DNA from: Triops longicaudatus
Taxonomy: Eukaryota; Arthropoda; Branchiopoda; Notostraca; Triopsidae
Direction: 5' to 3'
Length of the DNA stretch: 64,000 nucleotides
Assembly: GCA_022885665.1 (NCBI GenBank)
Contig: JAGQDJ010000019.1
Span: 771,754-835,753, forward strand
Every line of letters begins with the position of its first letter. Positions within the stretch are counted from its first letter, which is position 1. The translations under genes were made by a program, and so were the position numbers. Positions 37,901 through 48,669 of this stretch are shown in pieces. The notes below the pieces were generated by a model that was not told the origin of the DNA, searched no databases, and saw only the letters and a program-made list of their open reading frames with translations.

Positions 37901-40151
37901 TGATCTTCCAGTTGTCCTCGGGGTAAGACGGCTTGGCAAACGGCATTATTCGGACAGCGCACAGTTAATTTTTCGAGAAGCCTGCCAAAATGACAGCAAA
38001 TAAAAGATGGAGCGCATTAAATAAAAAGGAATACGCAATGCCGACACAACAAAAGTGACCCCTACTTCTTTTATGAATAACATTCGCTGGCTCAACAAAG
38101 CTAATTATAAACCTTAACGGTGTTGTCTTAGCCAAATGCTGACGATTCGCTACCTACATGTGCCATTCTCCGGCTGGCTGAACGCCAGAACACATTGCAT
38201 TAGATCTACAACTCTAACACCGCCTCCCCATTACTTAACTAAGTTCACACTTGTATTTAAAACCCATGTTCCTGGTTTTTGCAAGAAAAACCCAACGTGT
38301 TTACGACAGAACGTGCAAGTCCAGTAGAACGAACTAACTCATGGCAGATGATTCGAACAGCCTGTTGCTAAGGTGCCCCTGCTATAGGTGATTTACCTCT
38401 TTTTCCAGTTACTTAACTGAAAGTGAATAGTATGAACTCTTTGAAGATTATCTCACAAGTTTGTAAAATCTCAACTAGAAATGATTCTTCAGGAACGGTT
38501 ACAAAATGTACCCAAAAAGACCGTCTGGGAGCGTCAGTTTGTGATCGGCGACGTAATTATTGCTTTCACGTGGTTCTACTTCAGCGTCACGAGAAGAGCA
38601 AGGAAATTCTTTGCTTAGCCAATTCGGCATCACTACCCATGAAAATGCCCGATCCAATGCGCGCCATTTGAACCGGTACATACAAACGAGAGAAAAAACA
38701 AAACAAAAAAAAACACTCCCTTTCACTCTTGTTTTCGTCTTCTTATAACCTGTGTTGAAAATACTCCTCACGTGTTTCGATGTATATATTTACACGTTTT
38801 GTCATAATGCCAAAGGCAAGAAAACAAAAACATCCGAAATTTTTCCCTAAAAAATCAGGCCTGGCAGGTCTAAATCGTACCTTATAACCTCATTTTTAAG
38901 TGTGTTCATTAACCACGGCAGAAATTGTACGTGACAGTCTGAAAGGGACATTTTTTATGATCTCTGCAGTATCTCAAACACCGAAGAAGTTTCTTCGCTA
39001 ATGCTTCTTGAGAGCCGCTTGTATTAAAGGCAGCTCGTGTTACATTTGCAGGGTTCTGTATGTAGGTTAACAAAGAATTACGCCGGCTAGTGAAAAGTTC
39101 GAAAATGGACGAAGGCTTTTTCTTTTTCTTTCAACAGAAAAAGAAGTCGATTACAGGTGTTGAAGACAGGTTTGAATGCGTGACGAGTTTCCAAACAACT
39201 CTGTATTTCAGCTATTACAAACTGTAAGTCCAGCGCTTGGTGTTTCTTACGGTTAATCTATACTCAAACACGACAGAGCTAAATTCGTCACCAGAGAACC
39301 GTACCTCCTTCTTTGGGGGTGGGTAAACATATCCTTTGCGTCCTCTTCTCCAAGTTATTTTTAAAGCCTGCAGATTCTCACGTATATATTCCATCCAGAC
39401 TCTAAACTTGGAAAAATGTCGTTCAAGGCTCACGAGCCGCATTACGTCTTGGCAACCCGAACCAGGAAAAACAGTTAATAAAAAACCCACTAACTTCCCT
39501 TTCCGATAATCGTTCTCTTGCTTTTTTAGCCCAAACAGAACCTTCATTTCTTCCTGGGCGATAGCTAATCTTGACTTTTGAAGGAATCTTGGCACTCTCT
39601 CAAGAAACCTCTTGTTTACTGTTGGAGATCTGTCTATCAAAGTATAGTGTCCAATTTCTTAGAAAAGCTTGCTTCCCGCAACCGAAAGTGACAGCCAAGA
39701 AATAAACCGAAACATGTCCCAAAACTGACACCCCAAATAATGAACTCTCTTCTGAACGAGAGTAGGCTTACTTGCGAAGAACGATGGAGGACGGCAAACA
39801 TAATTCCTTCGATAGGGGTTTGCGGTCAATGGGACAAAGTTGCTGTGCGTACGCAACCACGCTTCCTTGATTCGACTGACCGGCACTCGGTGTAACGCGA
39901 CTCTGGGCTTCAAGACAAGCTAACAGGCAGGGTTGGCAAAAAGTGTGTCCGCAGGGCGTGTCTAAGGGGTTGACGAAGGGCTGCAGGCATATGTGACACG
40001 TGAGGTCTTCATCCACTTCGCCCGCGTAGTCGTAAACGTGCGGCTCGTGTTGCGGGTGTGTTTGACCGCACGTACGACAAGGCCGAGCATGTGTGTGGGC
40101 GGGGCTATGCAAAGGAGTGGCATCCGAGGTAGGTACGGGGTGGTCTAACAT
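34954..40151 (-). CDS. Lnx: LNX-type RING finger E3 ligase with four PDZ domains
   Basis: Exons: 40151-39772, 37981-37597, 37513-37321, 37262-37048, 36931-36754, 36612-36416, 35565-34954; 719 residues, close to vertebrate LNX1. Ligand-of-Numb-X proteins ubiquitylate PDZ- or Numb-linked cargo at membranes and junctions. The N-terminal CxxC...[13 protein letters not shown] and the C3HC4 RING (about 52-107, CHICLQPF...CGHTFCQPC...CPIDRKPL) match LNX closely. A Cys/His-rich LNX zinc region follows (about 136-192), then PDZ1 (about 228-318), PDZ2 (320-402), PDZ3 (507-602) and PDZ4 (627-715). Carboxylate loops are [21 protein letters not shown] and SWGFSVVGG. The end, [13 protein letters not shown], matches the LNX C-terminus. 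The vertebrate Numb-binding NPxY motif is not visible; only NPSW (before PDZ4) is present. For exon 4 the donor GTAATT at 37047 is chosen over a stronger GTAAGT at 37027 because only it keeps frame. Confidence 0.93.
35626..36399. mobile_element. Decayed Tigger/pogo-like DNA element in an LNX intron
   Basis: The left end has AATCTCGTTATAGCC, then TTCCGGGTCCAGAAAAAACT and TTCGTTATATCGAAGTT. The right end read inverted begins CAGTTGATTTTCGTTATA and continues AAAAAACTGCCGG. These ends are imperfect inverted repeats (about 22 of 30 positions) and have the CGTTATA/TCGAAGTT style of Tc1-mariner superfamily Tigger elements. A TA dinucleotide follows the right end. The roughly 770-bp interior has no transposase frame. 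It fills most of the intron between LNX exons 6 and 7. Confidence 0.55.
37982..39771 (-). other. LNX intron 1
   Basis: A 1.8-kb intron, the longest in the gene. It contains a 426-nt open frame on the same strand (39215-39640, internal ATG giving about 109 residues, [13 protein letters not shown] at its start) with no domain I recognise and no matching splice phase. The rest shows nothing notable. Confidence 0.6.
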
Positions 40152-40216
40152 GACTCGTTTTTTCGTTCGAACACAGGCAGTTCAAAAATGGACGGACAAA
40201 TGATTTAGACGCAATT

Positions 40217-40222
40217 TTTATT
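40217..40222 (-). terminator. Poly(A) signal of the micropeptide gene
   Basis: AATAAA on the minus strand, about 190 nt after the predicted TAA and only 66 nt before the LNX start codon. The two transcription units would be nearly contiguous. Confidence 0.5.
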
Positions 40223-40408
40223 TTGTGTATGTATGTACGTGCGTGGTACAAGGGAACAAAAAAGAAAAGGGGGACTGTGTTTCTTCCCAACAATCTTCAA
40301 ACGGGACAAGGTATGGCTGAGTTCTGTTGGCGGATAATGCGTAGTTCAGAACGCAGGAATACGTCGTCCCGGGGCCACGTAGTACCGGTGAATACCATAT
40401 TAATCCAT

Positions 40409-40836
40409 TTACGCCTAGGAAAAAATGATTCTTTTTTAAGTTTCACGTACAACAGAATAGAAAATGCATACAAATAAGAACAAAGTTTAAGCGAATGAAA
40501 TAAGTAACAGAAACAAATAAAAAGTGATAAGACATTGGACGACCGTGTCGAGTTAAGTCTACAGAATACTCGAAACCTCGTGTTTTCGAATGTGTAAACG
40601 CGGTACAAGATTTTAAAGCCAAAAGTTAGAGGAAAATGCATTTCGTGTCGGGCTTTCGCTCTTTCGTGGGAGAACGCAACGAAGCGCGTAAGGTTAAAAC
40701 TCACCCCAGTGTACAACAGCCACAAGATAGCCAATAATAAAATAATGACGAGGTAATTGACAACGAGCGACTTGGCCTCGCGATTTTCCAACGCCGTCAC
40801 CTGATCCATGATGGACTTCCTCCTGGTATCGGCCAT
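40409..40836 (-). CDS. Predicted 45-residue single-pass membrane micropeptide
   Basis: Exon 1 is 40836-40705. It begins MADTRRKSIMDQVTALENR, a charged N-terminus that may form a short amphipathic helix, followed by a hydrophobic segment of about 20 residues (LVVNYLVIILLLAILWLLY). It ends at a strong donor (GTGAGT). The best downstream acceptor (ACTTAAAAAAGAATC then TTTTTTCCTAG, ending at 40415) opens exon 2 in the same phase with GCG TAA, so translation stops after one more residue. That gives a tail-anchored-like topology with almost no luminal tail. The context around the ATG (AAATCATGG) is reasonable. I do not recognise the family. An alternative is a longer product using a weaker donor. 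Its poly(A) signal lies just before LNX on the same strand. Confidence 0.55.
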
Positions 40837-43528
40837 GATTTACGTAGAATGTGAGCAAAAGTTGAACAGCACCGAGTCACCGAACAATTCTGAATGAATA
40901 ATTTAACGCTCGCGAAGCGGAGCTTAGTGTTAGTGAGACGGCGACGTTAACGACGCTTGCTTTTAGATGCCACTGCGTCCTAGACGTCGTTTCCGAAACT
41001 GGCGCCATGCCCGAGCTCGGCGTGCGGTGAAGGCGCAAGACAAGGTGGGGTAAAAAAAAAAAGTGAAAGGGAGGGTGAGGCCAAGACATGTAATTTGGTG
41101 GGGGTATGTCCTGCCAGGAGTGTAGCGACGCTGTTTGTTTTGTAGGTCGTATCTCAAGAAGCAGAAGCCAAGGCGCAGACCTATTTATACTTTCAAGTAA
41201 AAGCCATCAAGACTACGTGGGAAAGAGGTTCGTGAAGAGACGTCAGCTCGCTAAAAACGAAGAACTAATGAGTGCATCAAACGGGACCATTAATAAGAGA
41301 AACCAAACGTGGCAGTCACGGCTATTTTACAGAGAAGCGAGGATGAAAGACCGTGGGAACTCAACTGATAAAGAGAATTTCACAATTTTGTCCATTTTTT
41401 GCGATGATTTTGTCACGAGACCGATGCGAATGAAAGCGTTTGGGGCAAAACAGCTAGGCTAAATATATCTGCTAAACGGAGGCTGCTTTGCAATATGTTA
41501 CACCTGTTGGAACGGAGAGTTGGGGTAAATGACTTTTGGTTGCTTCCTAAACGAACCAAGAATGCGTTCGAAAACTAGCACAACAAAAGCACGTGTGACT
41601 ATGGGCTTACCCCTGTTACAATATCAAGGTAGGAATTTGGCCTCTCAGTAAATCCTCCTCTTGGCAAAGGAAATTCTTGGGCAAGTGAGGAATTTCGTCA
41701 ACACTACTCAACCGACTGAAACGTTAAAGAGTAACGAAAGAGCTCTTTTGCCATTCCTTTTATCGTTGTCGTAGAACTCTGAAGGGCATATCGACAAGTT
41801 TAAACCTGCCCAGCACGGGAAACAGGAAGCTACAATCCCAGTCGCCGATCTTTCTTGGCTTTTCTTTTCCCCAAGCCGAAGCGCAACAAGGGGCATGGCA
41901 CGATCACGATCGACCAATGTCCTTTGTATTTGTAATTATGTAAGTTAATGCAACTATATTAACCTTCTTTTGTATAGAAACATGTTTATCGTAAACACAC
42001 AGACGTTAAAAATTGAAGTAACAGAACTTACTCACCGATAGTTTTACACGGGTTAATAAAACTATCCCTTATCTCAAAAGCACTCTCACCCCAAAACAGC
42101 TCAACAACCTGCACGCTTGTTACCTGCTGCAGGTGCGTGAAGACTCTTCTTCCCGGCTTGGTGCAATGGGCAACGACTTTGAACGCTCACCTGGGCTTTC
42201 CCATCCTGGATGAACGTGCTCTACAGGTGGACCCCGAAAGTCGTGTGTTCTTAAACGGATTTGACTAGTTTAGTCTCGTAGATAATTTAGAAAAAAAATA
42301 AGAAATCGGACCATTACACACAGACGCGCCTACGCTTTTCACCGTACATTTTTACATATCGGGCAGCAAGATTAATGGTTGCCATGATTCGAGCGAGCGT
42401 ACAATTTAACGAGGTGTAACTTAAAATTAACAGCTAATTATTCACAAAATGTATTATGATCATTCTTTCAACTGACTTCATTTTATTTATTTATTTTAAT
42501 TTTTTGCTTCTATCCGCATGAATGTGCAATTCAGCGGCTTTCTATATTTCCATTGCCCCCCTTTGCCGGTTGCTGCACTATACAGCTTAACATCAAATAC
42601 CGTCTAATCGTATATCAAAACCTCTCTTATTCGACACGAGTTCATTTTCGAACTGTGTAATTGCTCTTTTGTTGGACTGACTCCCACGCCCGTTTTTTTT
42701 TCCCACCGGTTTAACCGATTACAAGAGGTATCTATAATCTAAAAATAACCGTTACACGAGGTTCACGTATTTTAGTTTTGGAAGTTTTTGACGCCCACCA
42801 GAATATATAAAAGAATTAATCTGAACTAGAACAACTTCACCGACAAATTTCAATCAACGATTATTAATTTACAGGAAGTCACAACGAATGCTATGCTTTT
42901 AGACTTAGCAGGCCTTAACTATTCATAACAAGAAAAAAATACGGAATGTCTTGTTCACGTCTTTGCCAACTTGACTAAAGGTGTTGACGCGTATCTAAAA
43001 GCACGACTATCTTTTTAACTTTTTTTTAGCATTGTGACGAAAGAAAACCACTAGTTTTTATGACATTACTATGGTTTATCTATAGATTTATGTTGATTTG
43101 ATGCAATACGATTTTTCAGCGTGTGTTAACGGAATTCTAAGTTCTTTTCTTTAGAACGACTGAAATCGCTTTACACGTTGGCGCCTTCGTGCAACAGATT
43201 TGTTTTACTTTTCTTTCTACTGGTTGACAGATTTGAACTTCCCACTCATCGAACTCATCGGAAACGCGCTTATTCTAAGCGTTATTTCATAAACTGATCG
43301 CTATGAATGAGCATAAGGAGTTGTAAAGTTTAAAGATTAACGCAGAGGATTTCGTATCTACGTTATATCACAGCAAAGTAATTTCACGCAACTAAAGAAA
43401 AAAAAAGAAAAAATTTGTAATCCGTGTCTGTATTAGTGACTGGATTTCCCATTTCCGTAGCATAATATTCCAAACCAGTCGTTCCAACAAAGACAGTTGT
43501 AGATAAATTAGTCACAAGCTGTAAAACC
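40837..43528. other. Gap between the micropeptide gene and ValRS 3' end
   Basis: 2.7 kb. The first 200 bp are fairly CpG-rich and should include the micropeptide promoter. A + strand frame of 118 codons (41106-41462) has an ATG but no recognised domain. The remainder becomes A+T-rich and should include the ValRS 3' UTR. Nothing else is supported. Confidence 0.5.
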
Positions 43529-46500
43529 CTAATCCAAGGAGGCCAGTGTAGCCATGGCTTCCGTAATTTGCTTAATTTCGGCTTCTAGTTGAGTTTGTTT
43601 CGCACTATCTGCAGCTTGCACTTCTTTGGGTACTTTTGTGGTGTAGTTCGGCACCAGCATAGACGTTTGCAACTTGGACAACTGCGTTTTGAGCGTTTCT
43701 TTCTTGCTGGACAACTTCGCAGTTTCTTTGCTTACATCAATCAAGCCCTAGAACACAAATAAATTAAGATGTTTCGACTACAATTCTTAACTCTTTTACC
43801 TTCAACACCAAATGAACTTCACAACGATCAGAGACAGTAACAATAGCGCATCCAGTCGGTACATCATTGGTGACTTCAACATGTGAGCAATATGCCAAAG
43901 TACTGACGACGTTGCTGAACTTGGTTAGGAGAGGACCAGCCTCTTCTTTGCATCTCAAAAACACTAACAGGAGAAACACCGCATTAATACGGCGTTACAT
44001 CTTCCGATTTCGTTGCAATTGTCGTGAGAAGGAATTTTTTGAAAGTTTGACGTTACTTACATTCCGTTTTGGTCTTGTTAGGCAAGTTATAACTCGCTCG
44101 TGTGGATCGTACGGTATGAATGACGCGTTGGACGAATTCCCACTCGCTTTCAAGTATTTCATCTCTCCAAGGGTACTAGACAAAACACAAACAAATAAGA
44201 ACTTCCACCAGACGCAGTTCAAATTACCTCTTCGTCGGCGGGGTAAGGTGTCACGCAAATCGAAGGCGGACTATCAGCTTTTCGCCGTGGCAAACGCTGA
44301 TACAATTCCTCGGACAGGAAGGGCATAAAGGGGGAAATTAGGCGTAACGCTGTATCCAAACAAGCATATAATACATGTCTGGCAGTGCTAATCGCTGCAG
44401 TATCACTTCCTTGGAACACCGGTTTGAGGTATTCCTATAAAAGCATTTTGGAAATTAAAATACTATAAATACTTAAACTAGTAAAATCGGAAATCAACAG
44501 AATATATAAAGGACTTACCAGATAGACATCGCAAAGATCGTATAGCCAAAAGTTGTAGCAAGCTGTTGTAGCTTGGGGGAAATCATACGTCTCAAAGCCT
44601 TTATTACATGATCGCACAGCAAAGGCAAGTTTGCTTAAAATCCACGAGTCCATCAAACTCAAATCGGAAGAATTCTGAAATACAATCGGTAAATTGGATT
44701 TTGATAGAAATAAACACGTACACACGAAATAAACTACATGCGTAAACCAATACGAGACCTTGCCCAGAAGCAGCAAGTCTATCTGTGCTGTTTAGGAAAA
44801 CTGGTGCTTTTAGGTAACAAAAAATAAAAAAAATAAAAAAGAAAGAAACAAAGAACGAAAGAGCATTCTATAAAATACGCAAAAAGTGCAAGAAAACCAC
44901 GTATTAGAGGCAGTTCACTTTGCTGGGGCTAAAAGAAATGTTAAAAGAGAAAAATGGCTAAATAGGGGACTTAAAACAGGCTTCTTAGGCGAGCAGGTGC
45001 TTCACCTGGGACGTCCGCGATTTTTCCAGTCCATTCGACTGACCAGTCGGCAAGTTTCGTTCAACTAATCGCGCAATATGCAAACTCCAGCGCGACACAT
45101 GCTGACACTGCCAAAACTTAGGATGGATCTCGCCATCTCTCGTTACCAACTTCTCAGACAACAACAGATTCCACAGACCGTAGTCAAACGAAGAGGGCGA
45201 AAAACCTTCGACGTAACTATGTTCTTCCAGGTGGTCATCGAGTTGTGCGAAGAATTGCACAGGGTTGGAGTAAAGCACTTGAGTGTCCAAACCCCACGAC
45301 AGTCGCTGAGAGACAACAGAAGAAACTCCACTCACCATTCCCATATCAGCAGACGGTACAAAATCGTTGCCCAAGTACATCATTGCGAAGCGGGTCGCAT
45401 TCCACAGCTTATTACAGAAGAAACGATAGCCTTGTACACGTAATACGTCCAAATTGATATCCCGACCTGGTAGCAAGATTGTAATTTTTATATAGAGCTC
45501 GCAAAGTTTCCCTTCTTTACCTTGTGCGGTATAAGCACAAAGAGCAAAACGCAACGCGTCCGTGCCGCACTCAGGAATGCCCTGAGGGTAATCTTCCTTC
45601 TGGCCTGCCTTTGCCCTTGCAATTTCGTTCAGGTCCAAATTACTGGAATCTAATTGCTTGTTGAGTTCCTGTACAACAAAAGTACAGTCATAAATCAAGA
45701 TTCTAACAAATCCCGCGAAAAAGATTACTTCAAGGGTAATTCCATTAATAACGTCCAAAGGATCAATAACGTTGCCTAGGGATTTACTCATCTTCCGGCC
45801 ATGAGCATCTCGTACCATTGCGTGCAAGTACACTTCCCTGAAAAAGCGAATATTCGCGTTGTCAATTGGGTGCTCTAACTTAAATAACAATCCTGCACAT
45901 GTAACAAAATGGTATTTAAAGCAAACTAAATTTAAATATTTAAATGCGAAAAAATAAATAAAGAAAAATTTTTTAAAATTAAAGTTTACTTGAAGGGGAG
46001 TTTTCCTAAGAGTTTCTGGCCGAAGAAAACCATCCTAGCTACCCAGAAAAACAAGATATCGTGACCCGTTTCTAACAGACTTCCGGGGTAAAAGGCACGG
46101 AGCTCTTCAGTCTAAAAGTAAACGAATTAGCTACAATGTTAACCAAATGCTTATGCCTGTTACATCATCGGGCCAGCCAAAGATGGAAAACGGGAAAAGT
46201 CCGGAAGAAAACCAAGTGTCAAGTACGTCTTCATCTTGCTTGAGCTGAATAGCATCCACGGAAACTCCAAACTGCTTGGCCGCATTTTGACGAGCTTCTT
46301 CTTCCGTGCGACCGCTTACCCAAAATTTGCTATCAGCTTCGTCACCTTTGGGAGCGTCAGGCAAGTTGACAGTGACGAAATATGCGGGAATTCTGTGGCC
46401 CCACCATAACTGGCGAGAAATACACCAATCCCTGAAAAAAAATCAATTAATACAATTAACTGAACAAAATTAGTAAAAATAAAACATTAAACAAACAAAA

Positions 46501-48669
46501 ACATGTACGATAAGAATAAATGAAACTTCATAAGAACTTTAATGATGAATACTTTTTTTTACAATATGTTAAATGTGAATAAATATTATAAAGGACATAA
46601 AGGTCTGACGCAAACAAATTACCTGATATTTTCCATCCAATGGAACCAAGTTTTCTTGTGAGTTTCTGGAATGATCTTCAATTCTCCTGAATTGACTGCT
46701 TCGATGGCTTTGGCGGCCATGTCATCGCATTTGACATACCACTGTGGTTTGATTAAAGGTTCGACAATATCTTTGGATCTCGAACAAACAGGAACCACCA
46801 TAGGATTATCCTTGATTTCCCGGAACATGCCCTTTTCTTTCAACGCCTCTAAAACAGCTTTACGAGCATCAAAGCGTTTCATACCCTACACAGTATTACG
46901 CTATTACTATTCATGCATTCTAAAACACGAAGGAAAATTAGCGATAATTACCGTAAATTGGCCGCAGTTACCAATGATGATACCTTCGTCGCTAAAAATG
47001 GTTAAGAAAGGCAGGTTATGACGTTTTCCTACTTCGTAGTCGTTGGCATCGTGGGCAGGAGTAATCTTGACGGCCCCTTAAGAGATCAATAGAAGTAAGC
47101 AACCTTTCTTACTAACTAGAAAGACAGTAAAGCAAGTTAAACCTGTTCCGAAGCCGACTTCTACAAACTCATCGCACACAATAGGGATCGTTCGGTCGCA
47201 GAAGGGATGAACGACTCTTTTGCTATGCAAGTGCTTGTAACGTTCATCGTTAGGATGGACAGCAACAGCGGTATCACCGAGCATGGTTTCTACACGGGTA
47301 GTAGCTACGACGATTTCTTCGTCGCTACCTTCCACTTTGTAAGCGAACGAAACCAGAACACCGAATTCAACCTTATCGGTGTAGCCCGGGACAGAAAGTA
47401 AGGTACGGCCAGGCAATTCGGTCTTGTCGACTTCGATATCCGAGATGGCGGATTTCAGGGAAGTAGACCAGTTCACCAAACGCGTGCTACGATAAATCAC
47501 ACCCTCTTGGTGTAAGCGGACAAAGGCTTCAGTCACAGCGCGACATAGCTTGGGATCCATCGTGAAACAGGCACGTTCCCAGTCCAAGGAAGAACCCAAA
47601 ATGCGAAGCTGTTCATAAATACGGTGACCTTTCCTACAAAAGAACAATATACATAAATTAAAACATGTAAAGAGCACAAGAGATCCTTACTCATTCTTCC
47701 ATTCCCAGATTTTCTCAATAAACTTTTCACGACCGATATCGTGTCTGCTTTTCTTTTCTTCTCTCCAAACCTTCTTCTCCACCACCACCTGTGTGGCAAT
47801 ACCGGCGTGATCGCAGCCCGGATTCCATAGCACGGTCTTGCCATGCATACGATGCCTAAAAATATTCCGTAAAATTAATTGATGAGTAAAAGCTATATTC
47901 AAAATTCTTAAAGAAATAAAGGGACAAATTGAACAATAATTGTAAATGAGTAAAAATACATAGAAATTAAACACAAAAAATTAAAAAGAAATGAAAAATA
48001 AACAAAAAATGCGTGAATGAAAAGAAGCGAAATTCACGTAGTACGTTACCATCTAGTGATAGCATCTTCGACGGAATTGGTTAACGCGTGACCCAAGTGC
48101 AACGAGCCGGTTACGTTCGGAGGAGGAATTACCATGACGAATTTGCCTTTAGGATTCTCTTCGGAGATATTCTTACTCTGAAAGATTTTAAGCGGCGTTA
48201 ATAGATCTTTCTAACACAACTGCGATGACCCTTACCGCGTATTCAGGTTTAAAGAAACCCTGCTTTTCCCACCAAGCGTACCATCCGGATTCCACGTACT
48301 TCGGACTGTAAGCTTCGGGCATGGGACCAGAAGTATCTTTCCTTTCACCAGGCACGGTCTCAGGTATAGCAATTTCTTCTTTAACGGCAGCCTTCTTTGC
48401 CGGTTTTTCCTTTTTAGTCTAATTGATCAAACAGAAATAGAGTGTATTTTATTTTAAGCCGAACTGATAGTTTTCTTTCGGTTTACCTCAGAAGCCTTTT
48501 CTTTGACTTGGGTTAGCTTTTCTTGTTTTTGCTTCAGTTTGTCAAGCTTGGCTTGCTTTTTAGCTTCCTTTTCAAGTTGTTTCGCTGTTTTTACGGGTCC
48601 CTCTTGTCCCGATTCTTGTCCAGGAGCTACTGCTGGTCCATCTGGAACTTGATCGTTATCCGTAGACAT
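43529..48669 (-). CDS. Vars1: Cytosolic valyl-tRNA synthetase
   Basis: Exons: 48669-48487, 48418-48236, 48177-48050, 47855-47691, 47633-47143, 47076-46952, 46885-46623, 46431-46164, 46111-45990, 45837-45729, 45668-45521, 45466-45336, 44674-44519, 44434-44228, 44175-44061, 43963-43800, 43747-43529; 1058 residues. It attaches valine to tRNA-Val. A Lys/Glu-rich leader ([15 protein letters not shown]) precedes the class I core: HIGH-type HLGHA (about 149), the editing insertion ([12 protein letters not shown] to [17 protein letters not shown]), and KMSKS (658-662). The anticodon-binding domain ([30 protein letters not shown]) and a C-terminal coiled coil ([12 protein letters not shown]) follow. 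The vertebrate N-terminal GST domain is absent, as is usual in invertebrates. The intron before exon 13 carries an unusual in-frame stretch described separately. Confidence 0.96.
45006..45335 (-). other. In-frame GST-C-like alternative exon extension in the ValRS gene
   Basis: Directly after exon 12 the frame stays open for 117 codons. Its middle reads [29 protein letters not shown] and [13 protein letters not shown]. This is the pattern of the all-helical GST-C-like domain found in EF1B and in Cys-, Met- and Glu-Pro-tRNA synthetases: L-x2-HL-x3-SY-x2-G, S-x2-D, then HV-x-RW-x2-HI. A donor CAG|GTGAAG at 45006|45005 is phase 0, like exon 12's end and exon 13's start. Skipping the internal donor at 45335 therefore adds 110 residues in frame. 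A pyrimidine-rich acceptor (TCTGTTGTCTCTCAG) ends at 45306, which would define a 300-nt exon, but only 30 nt separate it from exon 12, too short for an intron. That it is expressed is inference. Confidence 0.6.

Noticed and set aside
41106..41462. 118-codon + strand frame divergent from the micropeptide gene
   Set aside because: No recognised domain, and an internal acceptor-like site does not give a coherent exon. Probably chance.
45306..45335. A separate 30-nt intron between ValRS exon 12 and the GST-C-like stretch
   Set aside because: Far shorter than any spliced intron in this window (minimum about 50 nt), so a continuous extended exon is more plausible.
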